Positions 1 through 7,624 of a stretch of 32,784 nucleotides of DNA are shown here, piece after piece. Below the pieces are notes generated by a model. It had not been told where the DNA came from and made no database searches. It saw nothing but the letters and a program-made list of their open reading frames with translations. The stretch's first letter is position 1, and each line of letters begins with the position of its first letter. A program made the position numbers and the translations under genes. The DNA is taken from positions 1-32,784 of the forward strand of contig JAJDVR010000212.1 of the NCBI GenBank assembly GCA_022826025.1, written 5' to 3'. Origin of the DNA: Gemmatimonadota bacterium (GTDB taxonomy: Bacteria; Gemmatimonadota; Gemmatimonadetes; Longimicrobiales; Gaopeijiaceae).

Positions 1-2613
1 ATCCCCGTCATCGCTTCCGTCCGCGTCCTGTCCCGAATCTCCATCCTCGGACCCATCGCCGTTCCCATTCCCCTCCTCCTCATCGTCCTCAGCCGCCATC
101 GGCACTTCCCACTCATCGCGCAGGTAATACCGGATCAGCGACCCGCGAGGCGGATTGGGCGCCTGGTATGTCGCCCCCTGGAAGGGCCAGTCGCCGCGCT
201 CCGCCCACATGATCGTGGGGCGCGCCTGCGGGAACACCCGGCCCGCCTCCGCGAGCATCGATTCCGACAGCTGCTCCAGCGGGGTCACGTCGGCCAGGAT
301 GTAGAACGAGCGGCCGTGGGTGCCCACCAGCAGGTCGTTGTCGCGCGGATGCACGAGGATGTCGTCCACCGGAACGGTCGGCAGATTGTTCTTGAGCTGG
401 ACCCACTCCCCGCCCCGGTCCACCGACACGAACACACCCGTCTCGTTGCCTACGAAGAGCAGGTTGGGGGCGCGGTGATGCTCGGTTACGACATTCACCG
501 ACCAGCCGTCGGGCAGCCCGTCGGTGATTCGGGACCAGTTCTGCCCGTAGTCCTCGCTCACGTACACGTAGGCGGCGTAGTCGGCGTTGCGGTGGCCGTC
601 GAAACTTGCATAGACGCGCCCCTCGACGTGGTGCGAAGGTTCGACCCGGCTCACGTAGGTGCGCTCGGGCAGCCCGGGAATCCGGTCGGCCACATTCGTC
701 CAGGTCGCGCCGTCGTCGCGGCTCACCTGCAGGTTGCCGTCGTCCGTGCCCACGTAGAGCAGCCCCTGCGCCAGCGTCGACTCGGCGAAGCTGGTGATGT
801 TGCCGTAGGTCGAGATGCCGTCGTTCACCGACATCTGCGGCTCGGAGCCGGCCACGCCCATGATCTCCAGCTCCTCGCGGTCGATCTGCTTGGTGAGGTC
901 CACGCCCCCGACTTCCTCCCACGACATGCCGTAGTCCCGCGAGCGCATCAGGAAGTTCGCGCCCAGGTACACCGTCGCCGGATCATGGGGCGAGAGCTGG
1001 AGCGGCGAGTTCCAGTTGTAGCGGTAGGTCTTGGCGGTGTCGCCGTTCTCGCGCGGGCCGGTGATGGGCCGCATGGGAATCTTCTCGCCGGTGTTGAGGT
1101 CGTACCGGTTCATGTTCCCGTGCTGCGACTCGGCGTAGACGATGGTCGAGTCCGTCGGGTCTACGATCGCGAAGAAGCCGTCCCCGTACGCCACCTCGTA
1201 CCAGTCCTGATGGCCGATCCCGTGGAACGAGCGGGTGTTGGAGGGCCCGCACCAGGCGTCGTTGTCCTGCAGCCCCCCGCACACGAAGTACGGATCGCGC
1301 ATGTCGTGGCCGATGGCGTAGAACTGGCCGAGCGGCAGGTTGTCGAACATGCGCCAGTGCCCGGTGCCGTCCCAGCTCGCGGCCACGCCGCCGTCGCTCC
1401 CGAGAATCAGGTGATCCGGGTCCGCAGGGTTGATCCAGAGCGCGTGGTGATCGACGTGCACCTGGGTGGCGCCGTCGCTGCGGAAGGTGCGCCCGCCGTC
1501 GTCGGAGACCATCAGAGCGCCCCCGAGCACGTAGATGCGGTCCGCGTTGGTGGGGTCGATGCGCACATGCGAGTAGTACATCGGGCGCGGGTTGGTGTCC
1601 GACATCTTCTCCCACGTGTTGCCACGGTCGAGCGAGCGGAAGAAGCCGCTGCGCGACGGGCCTCCGCCCCCTCCGAAGCCCTGGCCCGGGCTCCGCGGCT
1701 CGGCCTCGATCAGCGCGTACACGATGTTCCCGTCCCCGCGGAAGACCTCCACCCCGATGCGTCCCTTATCTCCATCGGGGAGTCCCTCGGTCAGTTCCGT
1801 CCAGGTGTCGCCTCCGTCCAGGGTGCGGTAGAGCCCGCTCCCCGGACCTCCCCCGTTGAAGCCCCAGCCGGTGCGCCGCCGCTGGTACATCCCCGCGAAG
1901 ATGGTGTTGGGATCGCGCGGGTCCATCGCCATGTCGATGGCGCCGGTGTCCTCGTCGATGTAGAGGACCTTCTCCCAGCTCTCCCCCCCGTCCTGCGTGC
2001 GGAAAACGCCCCGCTCCTCGTTGGGCCCCCAGAGGTCCCCGACCGCCGCCACGTATACGATATCGGGATCTCGCGGATGGATGAGGATGCGCCCGACGTG
2101 CTTGCTCTCTTCAAGCCCCATGTGCTGCCAGGTCTTCCCGCCGTCGACCGACTTGTAGACGCCGTTCCCCCAGCCCGACGACTGCCGGTTCTGCGGCTCC
2201 CCGGTTCCGACCCAGACCAGGTTCGGATTCGACTGGTCGAGCGTGACGTCGCCGATGGAACTCGTGGGCTGATCGTCGAAGAGCGGCGTCCACGAGGTGC
2301 CGTGGTTCTCCGTCTTCCAGACGCCCCCCGTGCCCGTGCCGATGTAGAAGATCTGCGGCTTGGACTCCACCACCGCGATGTCCGCGATGCGCCCGCCCAT
2401 GAGCGCGGGCCCGAGCTCCCGATACTGCAGATGCGAAATGGCCGTCTCGAGCGCGGACTGGGCGTGGATGTGCCCGGATGGGAACATCGCGGTCCCCGTG
2501 AAGAGGACGGCGAGGGCGGCCGCCGCGTGGAGGACACGCCGGCGTTTCGGGGCTGAGCTGCGCCGGGTCGAGCTGCGCCGCACCTTCAAGGTCGAGTTGC
2601 GCTGGGTCTTCAT
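1..2613 (-). CDS. Secreted VPS10/sortilin-like beta-propeller protein (3' end cut by window edge)
   Basis: The frame is open from the ATG at 2611-2613 to base 1 (871 codons) without a stop, so the C-terminus lies outside. Residues 1-52 look like a signal peptide: an Arg-rich n-region, a hydrophobic stretch (VLHAAAALAVLF) and a cut near HAQ. Repeated blades follow, starting with GGRIADIAVV and GTGTGGVWKT near residues 73-100. The family-typical segments DAWCGPSNTRSFHGIG (around 1213-1260) and NPPRGSLIRYYL (121-156) are present in the same frame. Proteins of this type are exported multi-blade propellers often annotated as glycosyl hydrolase BNR or sortilin-like; their substrate is unknown. After YYLRDEWEV the chain turns into an Asp/Glu/Gly-rich tract reaching the window edge. 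The 746-codon open frame on the other strand is a GC shadow. Divergent from the P450. Confidence 0.9.
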   Translation of the reverse strand, partial: MKTQRNSTLKVRRSSTRRSSAPKRRRVLHAAAALAVLFTGTAMFPSGHIHAQSALETAISHLQYRELGPALMGGRIADIAVVESKPQIFYIGTGTGGVWKTENHGTSWTPLFDDQPTSSIGDVTLDQSNPNLVWVGTGEPQNRQSSGWGNGVYKSVDGGKTWQHMGLEESKHVGRILIHPRDPDIVYVAAVGDLWGPNEERGVFRTQDGGESWEKVLYIDEDTGAIDMAMDPRDPNTIFAGMYQRRRTGWGFNGGGPGSGLYRTLDGGDTWTELTEGLPDGDKGRIGVEVFRGDGNIVYALIEAEPRSPGQGFGGGGGPSRSGFFRSLDRGNTWEKMSDTNPRPMYYSHVRIDPTNADRIYVLGGALMVSDDGGRTFRSDGATQVHVDHHALWINPADPDHLILGSDGGVAASWDGTGHWRMFDNLPLGQFYAIGHDMRDPYFVCGGLQDNDAWCGPSNTRSFHGIGHQDWYEVAYGDGFFAIVDPTDSTIVYAESQHGNMNRYDLNTGEKIPMRPITGPRENGDTAKTYRYNWNSPLQLSPHDPATVYLGANFLMRSRDYGMSWEEVGGVDLTKQIDREELEIMGVAGSEPQMSVNDGISTYGNITSFAESTLAQGLLYVGTDDGNLQVSRDDGATWTNVADRIPGLPERTYVSRVEPSHHVEGRVYASFDGHRNADYAAYVYVSEDYGQNWSRITDGLPDGWSVNVVTEHHRAPNLLFVGNETGVFVSVDRGGEWVQLKNNLPTVPVDDILVHPRDNDLLVGTHGRSFYILADVTPLEQLSESMLAEAGRVFPQARPTIMWAERGDWPFQGATYQAPNPPRGSLIRYYLRDEWEVPMAAEDDEEEGNGNGDGSEDGDSGQDADGSDDGD

Positions 2614-2705
2614 GGCTGGTATTCCGCTTCGGGAGAATCGACAACGCGCGTGCCGGCACGGCGCCGGCATGCAACCTGCACCCGGCTGGCAGCGTACTTG
2701 AATCC
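2614..2705. promoter_or_regulatory. Divergent intergenic region between VPS10-like gene and P450
   Basis: These 92 bases separate two divergent starts and must hold both promoters unless either transcript is leaderless. I see a short GC palindrome-like stretch (GTGCCGGCACGGCGCCGGCAT, 2650-2670) but no convincing -35/-10 pair. Confidence 0.3.
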
Positions 2706-4013
2706 ATGCCTGCGACGCCGCAGGCGAAGAGGACGGGAAAATACGGAATGGTTCCCAGGAACGCGATTGCAAGGGCCATCTGGGTCGCCTGGATGCGCGC
2801 CCGCCTGGTCGGAGAGTGGCTTCGGACCGGGGTCGCGTACCGGCCGCTGTCACCAGAGTTCGTCGCCGACCCCTATCCGCTGTACCGCAGGCTGCGCGAG
2901 CGCGACCCGATTCATCGCAGCATCTTCGCCAATCAGGTTGTTGTGTCCCGCTACGCCGACGTCGACCGCATCCTCCGGGACCACCGGACCTTCGGCAACG
3001 ACTTCCGCAGGGTGACCTCCTCGGAGGGCTCGCTGGCAACACGGAAGAACCTGACGCCGAGCATGCTCGCGCAGGACCCGCCCGACCACACCCGCCTGCG
3101 CAGTCTCGTGAACCGGGCATTCACGCCCCGCCAGGTTGGCAGGATGGAGGACTACATCCGCGCCACGGCGCACTCGCTCCTCGACCAGGTCGCGGAGGCC
3201 CGGGAATTCGATCTCATGAAGGCCTTCGCGGTGCCGCTTCCCACGATCGTGATCGCCCGGATGATCGGGGTCCCCGAGAGCGACCTCGACCGCTTCAAGG
3301 TCTGGTCCGACGATCTGGCGCGTGCTCTGGAGCCCTTCCTCTCCCCGGAAGAGGAAGAGAAGGTGTACCGTGCCGCTCGGCAGTTCGCGGCGTACTTCAC
3401 GGCCGTCATCGAGCAGCGCCGCCGCGAGCCCCGCGACGATCTCATCTCGCGGCTGGTCGAGGCCGAGGACGCAGGCGACAAGCTGACCGCCGAGGAAACG
3501 AGGGTCATGCTCCGCCTTCTCCTTACGGCCGGCAACGAGACCACCACCAATCTCATCGGCAATGGAGTCCGGGCCCTCCTGCGGCACCCCGACCAGCTCG
3601 CCCTGCTCAGGGAGCGGCCCGAACTGATCCCTTCGGCGGTGGAAGAACTGCTGCGCTACGACGCGCCGGTCCAGTTGAACATGCGCGTAACGCTTCGGGA
3701 CCTCGAGCTCGGCGGGCTGGCCGTCCGGGAAGGCACCCTGATCACCCTCCTGATCGGCTCCGCGAACCACGACCCCGAACGGTTCCCCGAGCCGGAGAGG
3801 CTGGACATCACCCGGTCGGGCCAGCCGAACATCTCGTTCGGCCGCGGCATCCATCACTGCCTCGGCGCGCCCCTCGCCCGGCTGGAGGGCCGGATCGCGC
3901 TCGAGGTGCTCCTGGAGCGCTTTGACCGGCTTGACTTCGGAACGCGCCCGGCAAAGCACCGGCCGAATATCGTGCTCAGGGGGCTGGAGCACTTCGACGT
4001 GCGGGTCGGCTGA
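2706..4013 (+). CDS. Cytochrome P450
   Basis: A soluble bacterial P450 of 435 residues, the usual length. It has the I-helix oxygen-activation motif A275-G-N-E-T-T280, the K-helix ExxR as E314-L-L-R317, and the heme loop F378-G-R-G-I-H-H-C385 with Cys385 as the axial thiolate. The N-terminal DPYPLYRRLRE and PPDHTRLRSLVNRAFTP stretches are typical of bacterial hydroxylases. Such enzymes need an electron-donor ferredoxin and reductase; none is adjacent. The substrate cannot be read from the sequence. The start is uncertain: ATG 2706 has no Shine-Dalgarno, while ATG 2748 follows purine-rich GAAGAGGACGGGA. Either leaves the catalytic core intact. It stands alone in its orientation until the regulator 448 bases downstream. 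Confidence 0.93.
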   Translation: MPATPQAKRTGKYGMVPRNAIARAIWVAWMRARLVGEWLRTGVAYRPLSPEFVADPYPLYRRLRERDPIHRSIFANQVVVSRYADVDRILRDHRTFGNDFRRVTSSEGSLATRKNLTPSMLAQDPPDHTRLRSLVNRAFTPRQVGRMEDYIRATAHSLLDQVAEAREFDLMKAFAVPLPTIVIARMIGVPESDLDRFKVWSDDLARALEPFLSPEEEEKVYRAARQFAAYFTAVIEQRRREPRDDLISRLVEAEDAGDKLTAEETRVMLRLLLTAGNETTTNLIGNGVRALLRHPDQLALLRERPELIPSAVEELLRYDAPVQLNMRVTLRDLELGGLAVREGTLITLLIGSANHDPERFPEPERLDITRSGQPNISFGRGIHHCLGAPLARLEGRIALEVLLERFDRLDFGTRPAKHRPNIVLRGLEHFDVRVG

Positions 4014-4047
4014 CGACCAGTTTCACGCGCGGATGCGGCTGGGACCA

Positions 4048-4076
4048 ACGTGAGCGGGAGAGTCACGTGAGCGGGA
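4048..4076. repeat. 12-base direct repeat after the P450
   Basis: ACGTGAGCGGGA occurs at 4048-4059 and again at 4065-4076, a 17-base period. It lies 35 bases after the P450 stop. No function is evident. Confidence 0.5.
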
Positions 4077-4277
4077 CGCCCAGTCACAACTCTGGCCAAC
4101 GTCCCGCATGTTCTTGTTCTGTTCCTGTATGATTCCTGTGTGATACATGTATGTTCTTGGCACTCTGCGCATGCGACAGCGCTGCCTCCCGATACCAGGA
4201 AGGGCGGCGATGAGAAGGTGTCGGGTTGGATGAGACCGGGCGCAGGTGAAGTATGGTCTATCTGACCCCTCCGTGGA

Positions 4278-4330
4278 GTGTTGCAAAACTCAAAATGCAA
4301 CAACATGTTGCTTTTCCGATTTTGCAACAC
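4278..4330. promoter_or_regulatory. Tandem palindromic operator-like element upstream of the XRE regulator
   Basis: Two copies of TGTTGC-N12-GCAACA lie side by side: 4279-4302 and 4306-4329, separated by ACA. The whole 53 bases also form one larger dyad centred on 4304: the outer arms GTGTTGCAAAA (4278-4288) and TTTTGCAACAC (4320-4330) are exact reverse complements, and the inner GCAACA/TGTTGC pair shares the same centre. The spacers are A/T-rich. It sits 132 bases before the start of the XRE gene. Two equal half-site pairs at 27-base spacing are what a dimeric HTH protein binding cooperatively would need, so autoregulation is the simplest reading. As RNA it could also fold into a long hairpin, and so could act as a terminator or leader structure. 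Confidence 0.6.
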
Positions 4331-4461
4331 GCTGCAGAGGGGCGCTCATCACATAGTAGCAGGCCACTGCAACGGGCCGTCCGCTCCCGGCTCCGGCTAC
4401 AACCGGCCCGGCTGCCACGGGCCCCGGCTGCCCGCACCGCTCACCATCCTCCTCCATCCGA

Positions 4462-5703
4462 ATGAGACCAACTTCCCGGATTGCCGGACTGACCGCCCGC
4501 ATTGCCGCTCGCCTGAGGGCGGCCCGTGAACGAGCCGGACTGACCCAGTACCAACTGGCCGGCGGCCTGGGCCTGAACCATCGCCAGATCGTCACCCGGA
4601 TCGAGAATGGGCAACGCTCCCTGACCGCGGAGGAGCTCATCCGGGCGATGGACCTTCTCGGGGTGGATCTGGACTACTTCACCGACCCGTTCCGCCTGGA
4701 AGGCGAAGGGGAATTCGCGTTCCGGACGGGCACGGATGTAGCGAGCGCGGCGGTCGACGAATTCGAGCGCAGAGCGGGGCGGTGGATCGCGATGTACCGG
4801 GAGTTGTGCCGGGAGCGGGAGCGGGAGCGGAGGCCTCGATGGCTGGAACTGAAGCTGTCGCTGACGCGTCACTCCTCCTTCGAGGATGCGCTGGACGCGG
4901 GTGAAGCGTTCGCCGAGCGCATGGAACTCGGAGATTGCCCCGCGGTGGCGCTGCGGTCGGCGCTGGAAGACCGTCTGGACATTCTGGTGCTCGACGTGGA
5001 TGCCCCACCCGGCATCGAGAGCGCCGCTGTCCGCGCTCGAGGACTCAAGTGCATTCTCGTCAACCGCCATGAGGACGAAGGGCATCGGAACTACGGCATG
5101 GCTCACGGACTGTTCCGCCTGTTGACCTGGGACGCAATCCCTCCCGACCGACTGGAACCCGTTCGCGTACCGCGCAGGGGGAGGGGATGGCTGGTGGCGC
5201 GCCTGGCGGAGAGCTTTGCCACCGCCCTCCTGATGCCCTGGGCCGTTGTGCGGCGAAATCTGGGACTCGGACAGGACCCGGAAGACATCTTGAGCCCGCC
5301 GGAACCGGAGGGCATCGTGAGCCTGGGCGAGCTGACTCGCATGAGCCCGGGGGAGTGGGCTCGCGTGAAGCGATCGGGCGATCTCCATGCCCGTTTGGTT
5401 GAGGGTGCCGAAGAGCTCCGGGTTTCGGTTGAGGCGTATGTGCGTCGCCTTCGCCGCCTCTACCTGCTGTCCCGGGAGGAGGCCGACGGGCTCGATGACC
5501 AGCACGTGGTCGCGAGCGATCCTGCGCTGCGCGGGAGCGCGGAGATTCCCGCGTTCAGTGCGGAATTCGTCCGGTGTGTCGCGCATGCCCTTGAGGCGGG
5601 GGGGCTTTCCACGAAGCGAGCTGCCTCTGTGCTCGACCTTTCGCTCCCGGAACTGGCATCGCTGCTCAGGAGCTACGGCCACAGGGCCGACTTCGAGGAA
5701 TAG
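4462..5703 (+). CDS. XRE-family regulator with degenerate ImmA/IrrE (DUF955) domain
   Basis: 413 residues. Residues about 10-66 are an XRE helix-turn-helix (RAARERAGLTQYQLA, then RIENGQRSLTAEEL). Residues about 140-262 align with the ImmA/IrrE zinc-peptidase fold (ILVNRHEDEG, MAHGLFRLLTWD, FATALLMP). The HExxH site reads H215-G-L-F-R219, and the downstream position that usually holds the glutamate ligand before the FAxxLLMP motif is A246. So the catalytic Glu and two of three expected ligands are gone; protease activity is unlikely. The C-terminal region ends in a second helical block (LSTKRAASVLDLSLPELASLL, about 375-395) common in this family. The layout resembles the ScfR/RamB-type XRE-DUF955 metabolic regulators. 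ATG 4462 has no clear ribosome site. A tandem palindrome lies upstream. Confidence 0.88.
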   Translation: MRPTSRIAGLTARIAARLRAARERAGLTQYQLAGGLGLNHRQIVTRIENGQRSLTAEELIRAMDLLGVDLDYFTDPFRLEGEGEFAFRTGTDVASAAVDEFERRAGRWIAMYRELCRERERERRPRWLELKLSLTRHSSFEDALDAGEAFAERMELGDCPAVALRSALEDRLDILVLDVDAPPGIESAAVRARGLKCILVNRHEDEGHRNYGMAHGLFRLLTWDAIPPDRLEPVRVPRRGRGWLVARLAESFATALLMPWAVVRRNLGLGQDPEDILSPPEPEGIVSLGELTRMSPGEWARVKRSGDLHARLVEGAEELRVSVEAYVRRLRRLYLLSREEADGLDDQHVVASDPALRGSAEIPAFSAEFVRCVAHALEAGGLSTKRAASVLDLSLPELASLLRSYGHRADFEE

Positions 5704-5822
5704 CGGTTCCGGCTTGCGATTCGTCGTGCCGCCTGCTGATTATGCTCCCCGTCGCAAACCCGCAGGGCGCCTGTGCGGCCAGCGTGCGGGCCAATCCCCC
5801 CGAACCGTGAGAGCAGCCCCCC

Positions 5823-7571
5823 ATGCCTCCCTCCCCGACGCGGCAGGACCTCCGCTACCAGGCTGACGAGACCCCGGCGTGGGGGGTCTCGTTCGGGCTC
5901 GCCTTTCAGTACGTCCTGCTCAACATCGCGGGCATCGTCATCACCGTGGCGATCGTGGTGCGGGCGGGCGGCGGGAGCGAGAGTTACCTGACCTGGGCGG
6001 CGTTCGCGACGCTGATCGTCTGCGGCATTTCGACGCTGCTCCAGGCAAAATCCCTGGGAAGGATCGGGGCCGGCTACATCCTGCTGATGGGCACCTCGGG
6101 GGTCTTCATCGCGGTGTCGGTGGCGGCGCTGCAGCTGGGCGGGCCCGCGCTGCTGGCCACCCTGATCGTGGTTTCGTCGCTCTTCCAGTTCCTGATCTCC
6201 TGGCGCCTCTCGCTGCTCCGGCGCTTCATCACCCCGACGGTGGCGGGCACGGTGATCATGCTGATCGCGGTCACCGTCATGCCCATCGGCTTCGACCTGC
6301 TGTTCGTGGCACCGGAGGGTGCCGCGCCGGCCGCCGCTCCCCTCACCGCCCTGACCACGATTGTGATCACCGTCGTCGTCATCCTCCGGGCCCGGGGGGC
6401 GCTCCGGCTGTGGGGATCGGTGATCGGAGCGGTGGGCGGCTGCCTGGTCGCCGCCGGGTTCGGCACCTACAACATGGGAATCGTGGGCGAGGCGCTCTGG
6501 ATCGGGCTGCCGACCGCGGGATGGCCGGGCTTCGACCTGAGCCTGAGCGCCGGCTTCTGGGCCATGCTTCCGGCGTTCATCTTCGTGACGCTGGTCGGCG
6601 CCATCGAGACCATCGGCGACGGCATGGCGATCCAGCGGGTGTCGTGGCGCGAGCGGCGGGCCACCGACTTCCGGGCGGTGCAGGGCGCGGTGGCGGCGGA
6701 TGGGGTCGGCAACCTCCTCTCGGGTCTGCTCGCCACGGTGCCCAACACCACCTACTCGAACAGCGTCTCGATCGTCGACATCACGGGGATCGCCGCGCGC
6801 CGGGTGGGCATGTGCATCGGGCTCATCTTCATCGCGCTGGCCTTCTTCCCCAAGGCCACCGCCGTGCTGCTGGCCATCCCGGACCCGGTCGTGGGCGCCT
6901 ACATCATCGTCCTCATCGCCATCCTGTTCGTGCTGGGCGTGGAGATGGTCACGCAGGACGGCATCGACTACCGCAAGGCCACCATCATCGGCGTCTCGTT
7001 CTGGATCGGGTCCGGCTTCCAGAGCGGCGCGATCCCCTCCGAGTACTTCGGCTGGGCGGGCTCGCTGCTGGAGAACGGGATGACCTCCGGCGGGCTGACC
7101 GCGATCCTGCTCTCGGTCTTCATGGAGCTGACCGGGCCGCGGCGCCGGCGCATCGAGAGCGGGCTCAACGTCGAGGCGCTGCCGAAGATCCAGGACTTCC
7201 TGGGGCGTTTCGCGTCCCGTGCCGGAGTGACGGAGGAGATGGCCAACCGGCTGGACCTCGCAGCCGAGGAGACGCTGCTGGTTCTCGTGGACCAGGCCAG
7301 CGACGACGACGAAGCGCTGGGCGAGCGGCGGTTGCGCGTGACGGCCCGGGCGGAGGCCGGCGGCGCCGAACTCGAGTTCCTCGCCGTGACCGGGGAAGGC
7401 AACATCGAGGACCGCCTGGCCCTGCTCGGGGGCCGCGCAGCGGAGGTCCCCGTGGAGCGCGACGTCTCGCTCAGGCTGCTGCGCCACATCGCCACGTCGG
7501 TGCATCACCAGAAGTACCACGACACGGACATCGTGACGGTGCGGGTGGACCCGGTGGGGGCGAAGGGCTGA
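5823..7571 (+). CDS. NCS2-family nucleobase permease fused to a C-terminal HATPase-like domain
   Basis: 582 residues. Residues 20-436 are a multi-pass NCS2 (uracil/xanthine permease) domain: FQYVLLNIAGI in TM1 (the usual QH is QY), GAGYILLMGTSG at 82-93, E262 in GAIETIGDG (TM8), and P307-NTTYSNSVSIVDITG (TM10 signature). It should move a purine or pyrimidine with H+ or Na+ across the inner membrane. Residues about 448-576 are cytoplasmic, not membrane-like, and resemble an RsbW-type HATPase: an N-box-like helix LDLAAEETLLVLVDQ, two beta strands, a weak G-box (VTGEGNIEDRL) and a terminal helix-strand (LRLLRHIATS...IVTVRV). Key N and D residues of active kinases are missing, so binding or kinase activity is uncertain. 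A cytosolic regulatory or sensing role is an inference. It may be cotranscribed with the lipoprotein 53 bases downstream. Confidence 0.87.
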   Translation: MPPSPTRQDLRYQADETPAWGVSFGLAFQYVLLNIAGIVITVAIVVRAGGGSESYLTWAAFATLIVCGISTLLQAKSLGRIGAGYILLMGTSGVFIAVSVAALQLGGPALLATLIVVSSLFQFLISWRLSLLRRFITPTVAGTVIMLIAVTVMPIGFDLLFVAPEGAAPAAAPLTALTTIVITVVVILRARGALRLWGSVIGAVGGCLVAAGFGTYNMGIVGEALWIGLPTAGWPGFDLSLSAGFWAMLPAFIFVTLVGAIETIGDGMAIQRVSWRERRATDFRAVQGAVAADGVGNLLSGLLATVPNTTYSNSVSIVDITGIAARRVGMCIGLIFIALAFFPKATAVLLAIPDPVVGAYIIVLIAILFVLGVEMVTQDGIDYRKATIIGVSFWIGSGFQSGAIPSEYFGWAGSLLENGMTSGGLTAILLSVFMELTGPRRRRIESGLNVEALPKIQDFLGRFASRAGVTEEMANRLDLAAEETLLVLVDQASDDDEALGERRLRVTARAEAGGAELEFLAVTGEGNIEDRLALLGGRAAEVPVERDVSLRLLRHIATSVHHQKYHDTDIVTVRVDPVGAKG

Positions 7572-7624
7572 GGGCTGATCGGGAGCCGGTGGCGTCCGCG
7601 CTCCGTCGGCCAGATTCCCACTAA

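Larger units (their letters stand above)
4014..4461. other. 448-base intergenic region with several repeats
   Basis: There is no convincing gene here; short open frames show no family resemblance and overlap the palindrome. The stretch about 4083-4160 is visibly richer in A/T than its surroundings and contains the 10-base perfect palindrome ATACATGTAT (4143-4152). A 12-base direct repeat lies at 4048-4076 and a tandem palindrome at 4278-4330, both listed separately. The region probably carries the P450 transcript end and the control region of the XRE regulator. Confidence 0.6.

Noticed and set aside
316-2556. 746-codon open frame on the + strand
   Set aside because: It is antisense to the VPS10-like gene, whose frame shows family motifs throughout. 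The translation is Val/His/Arg-rich with no domain.
4278-4529. Small 83-codon + strand open frame over the palindrome
   Set aside because: It starts at GTG inside the repeat arm, has no ribosome site and no recognisable protein features.
4441-5682. 413-codon open frame on the - strand opposite the XRE regulator
   Set aside because: Same length by coincidence of GC-rich codon bias. Only the + strand shows HTH and ImmA/IrrE-like motifs.
5673-7520. 615-codon open frame on the - strand
   Set aside because: Asp/Arg/Gln/His-rich shadow of the NCS2 permease.
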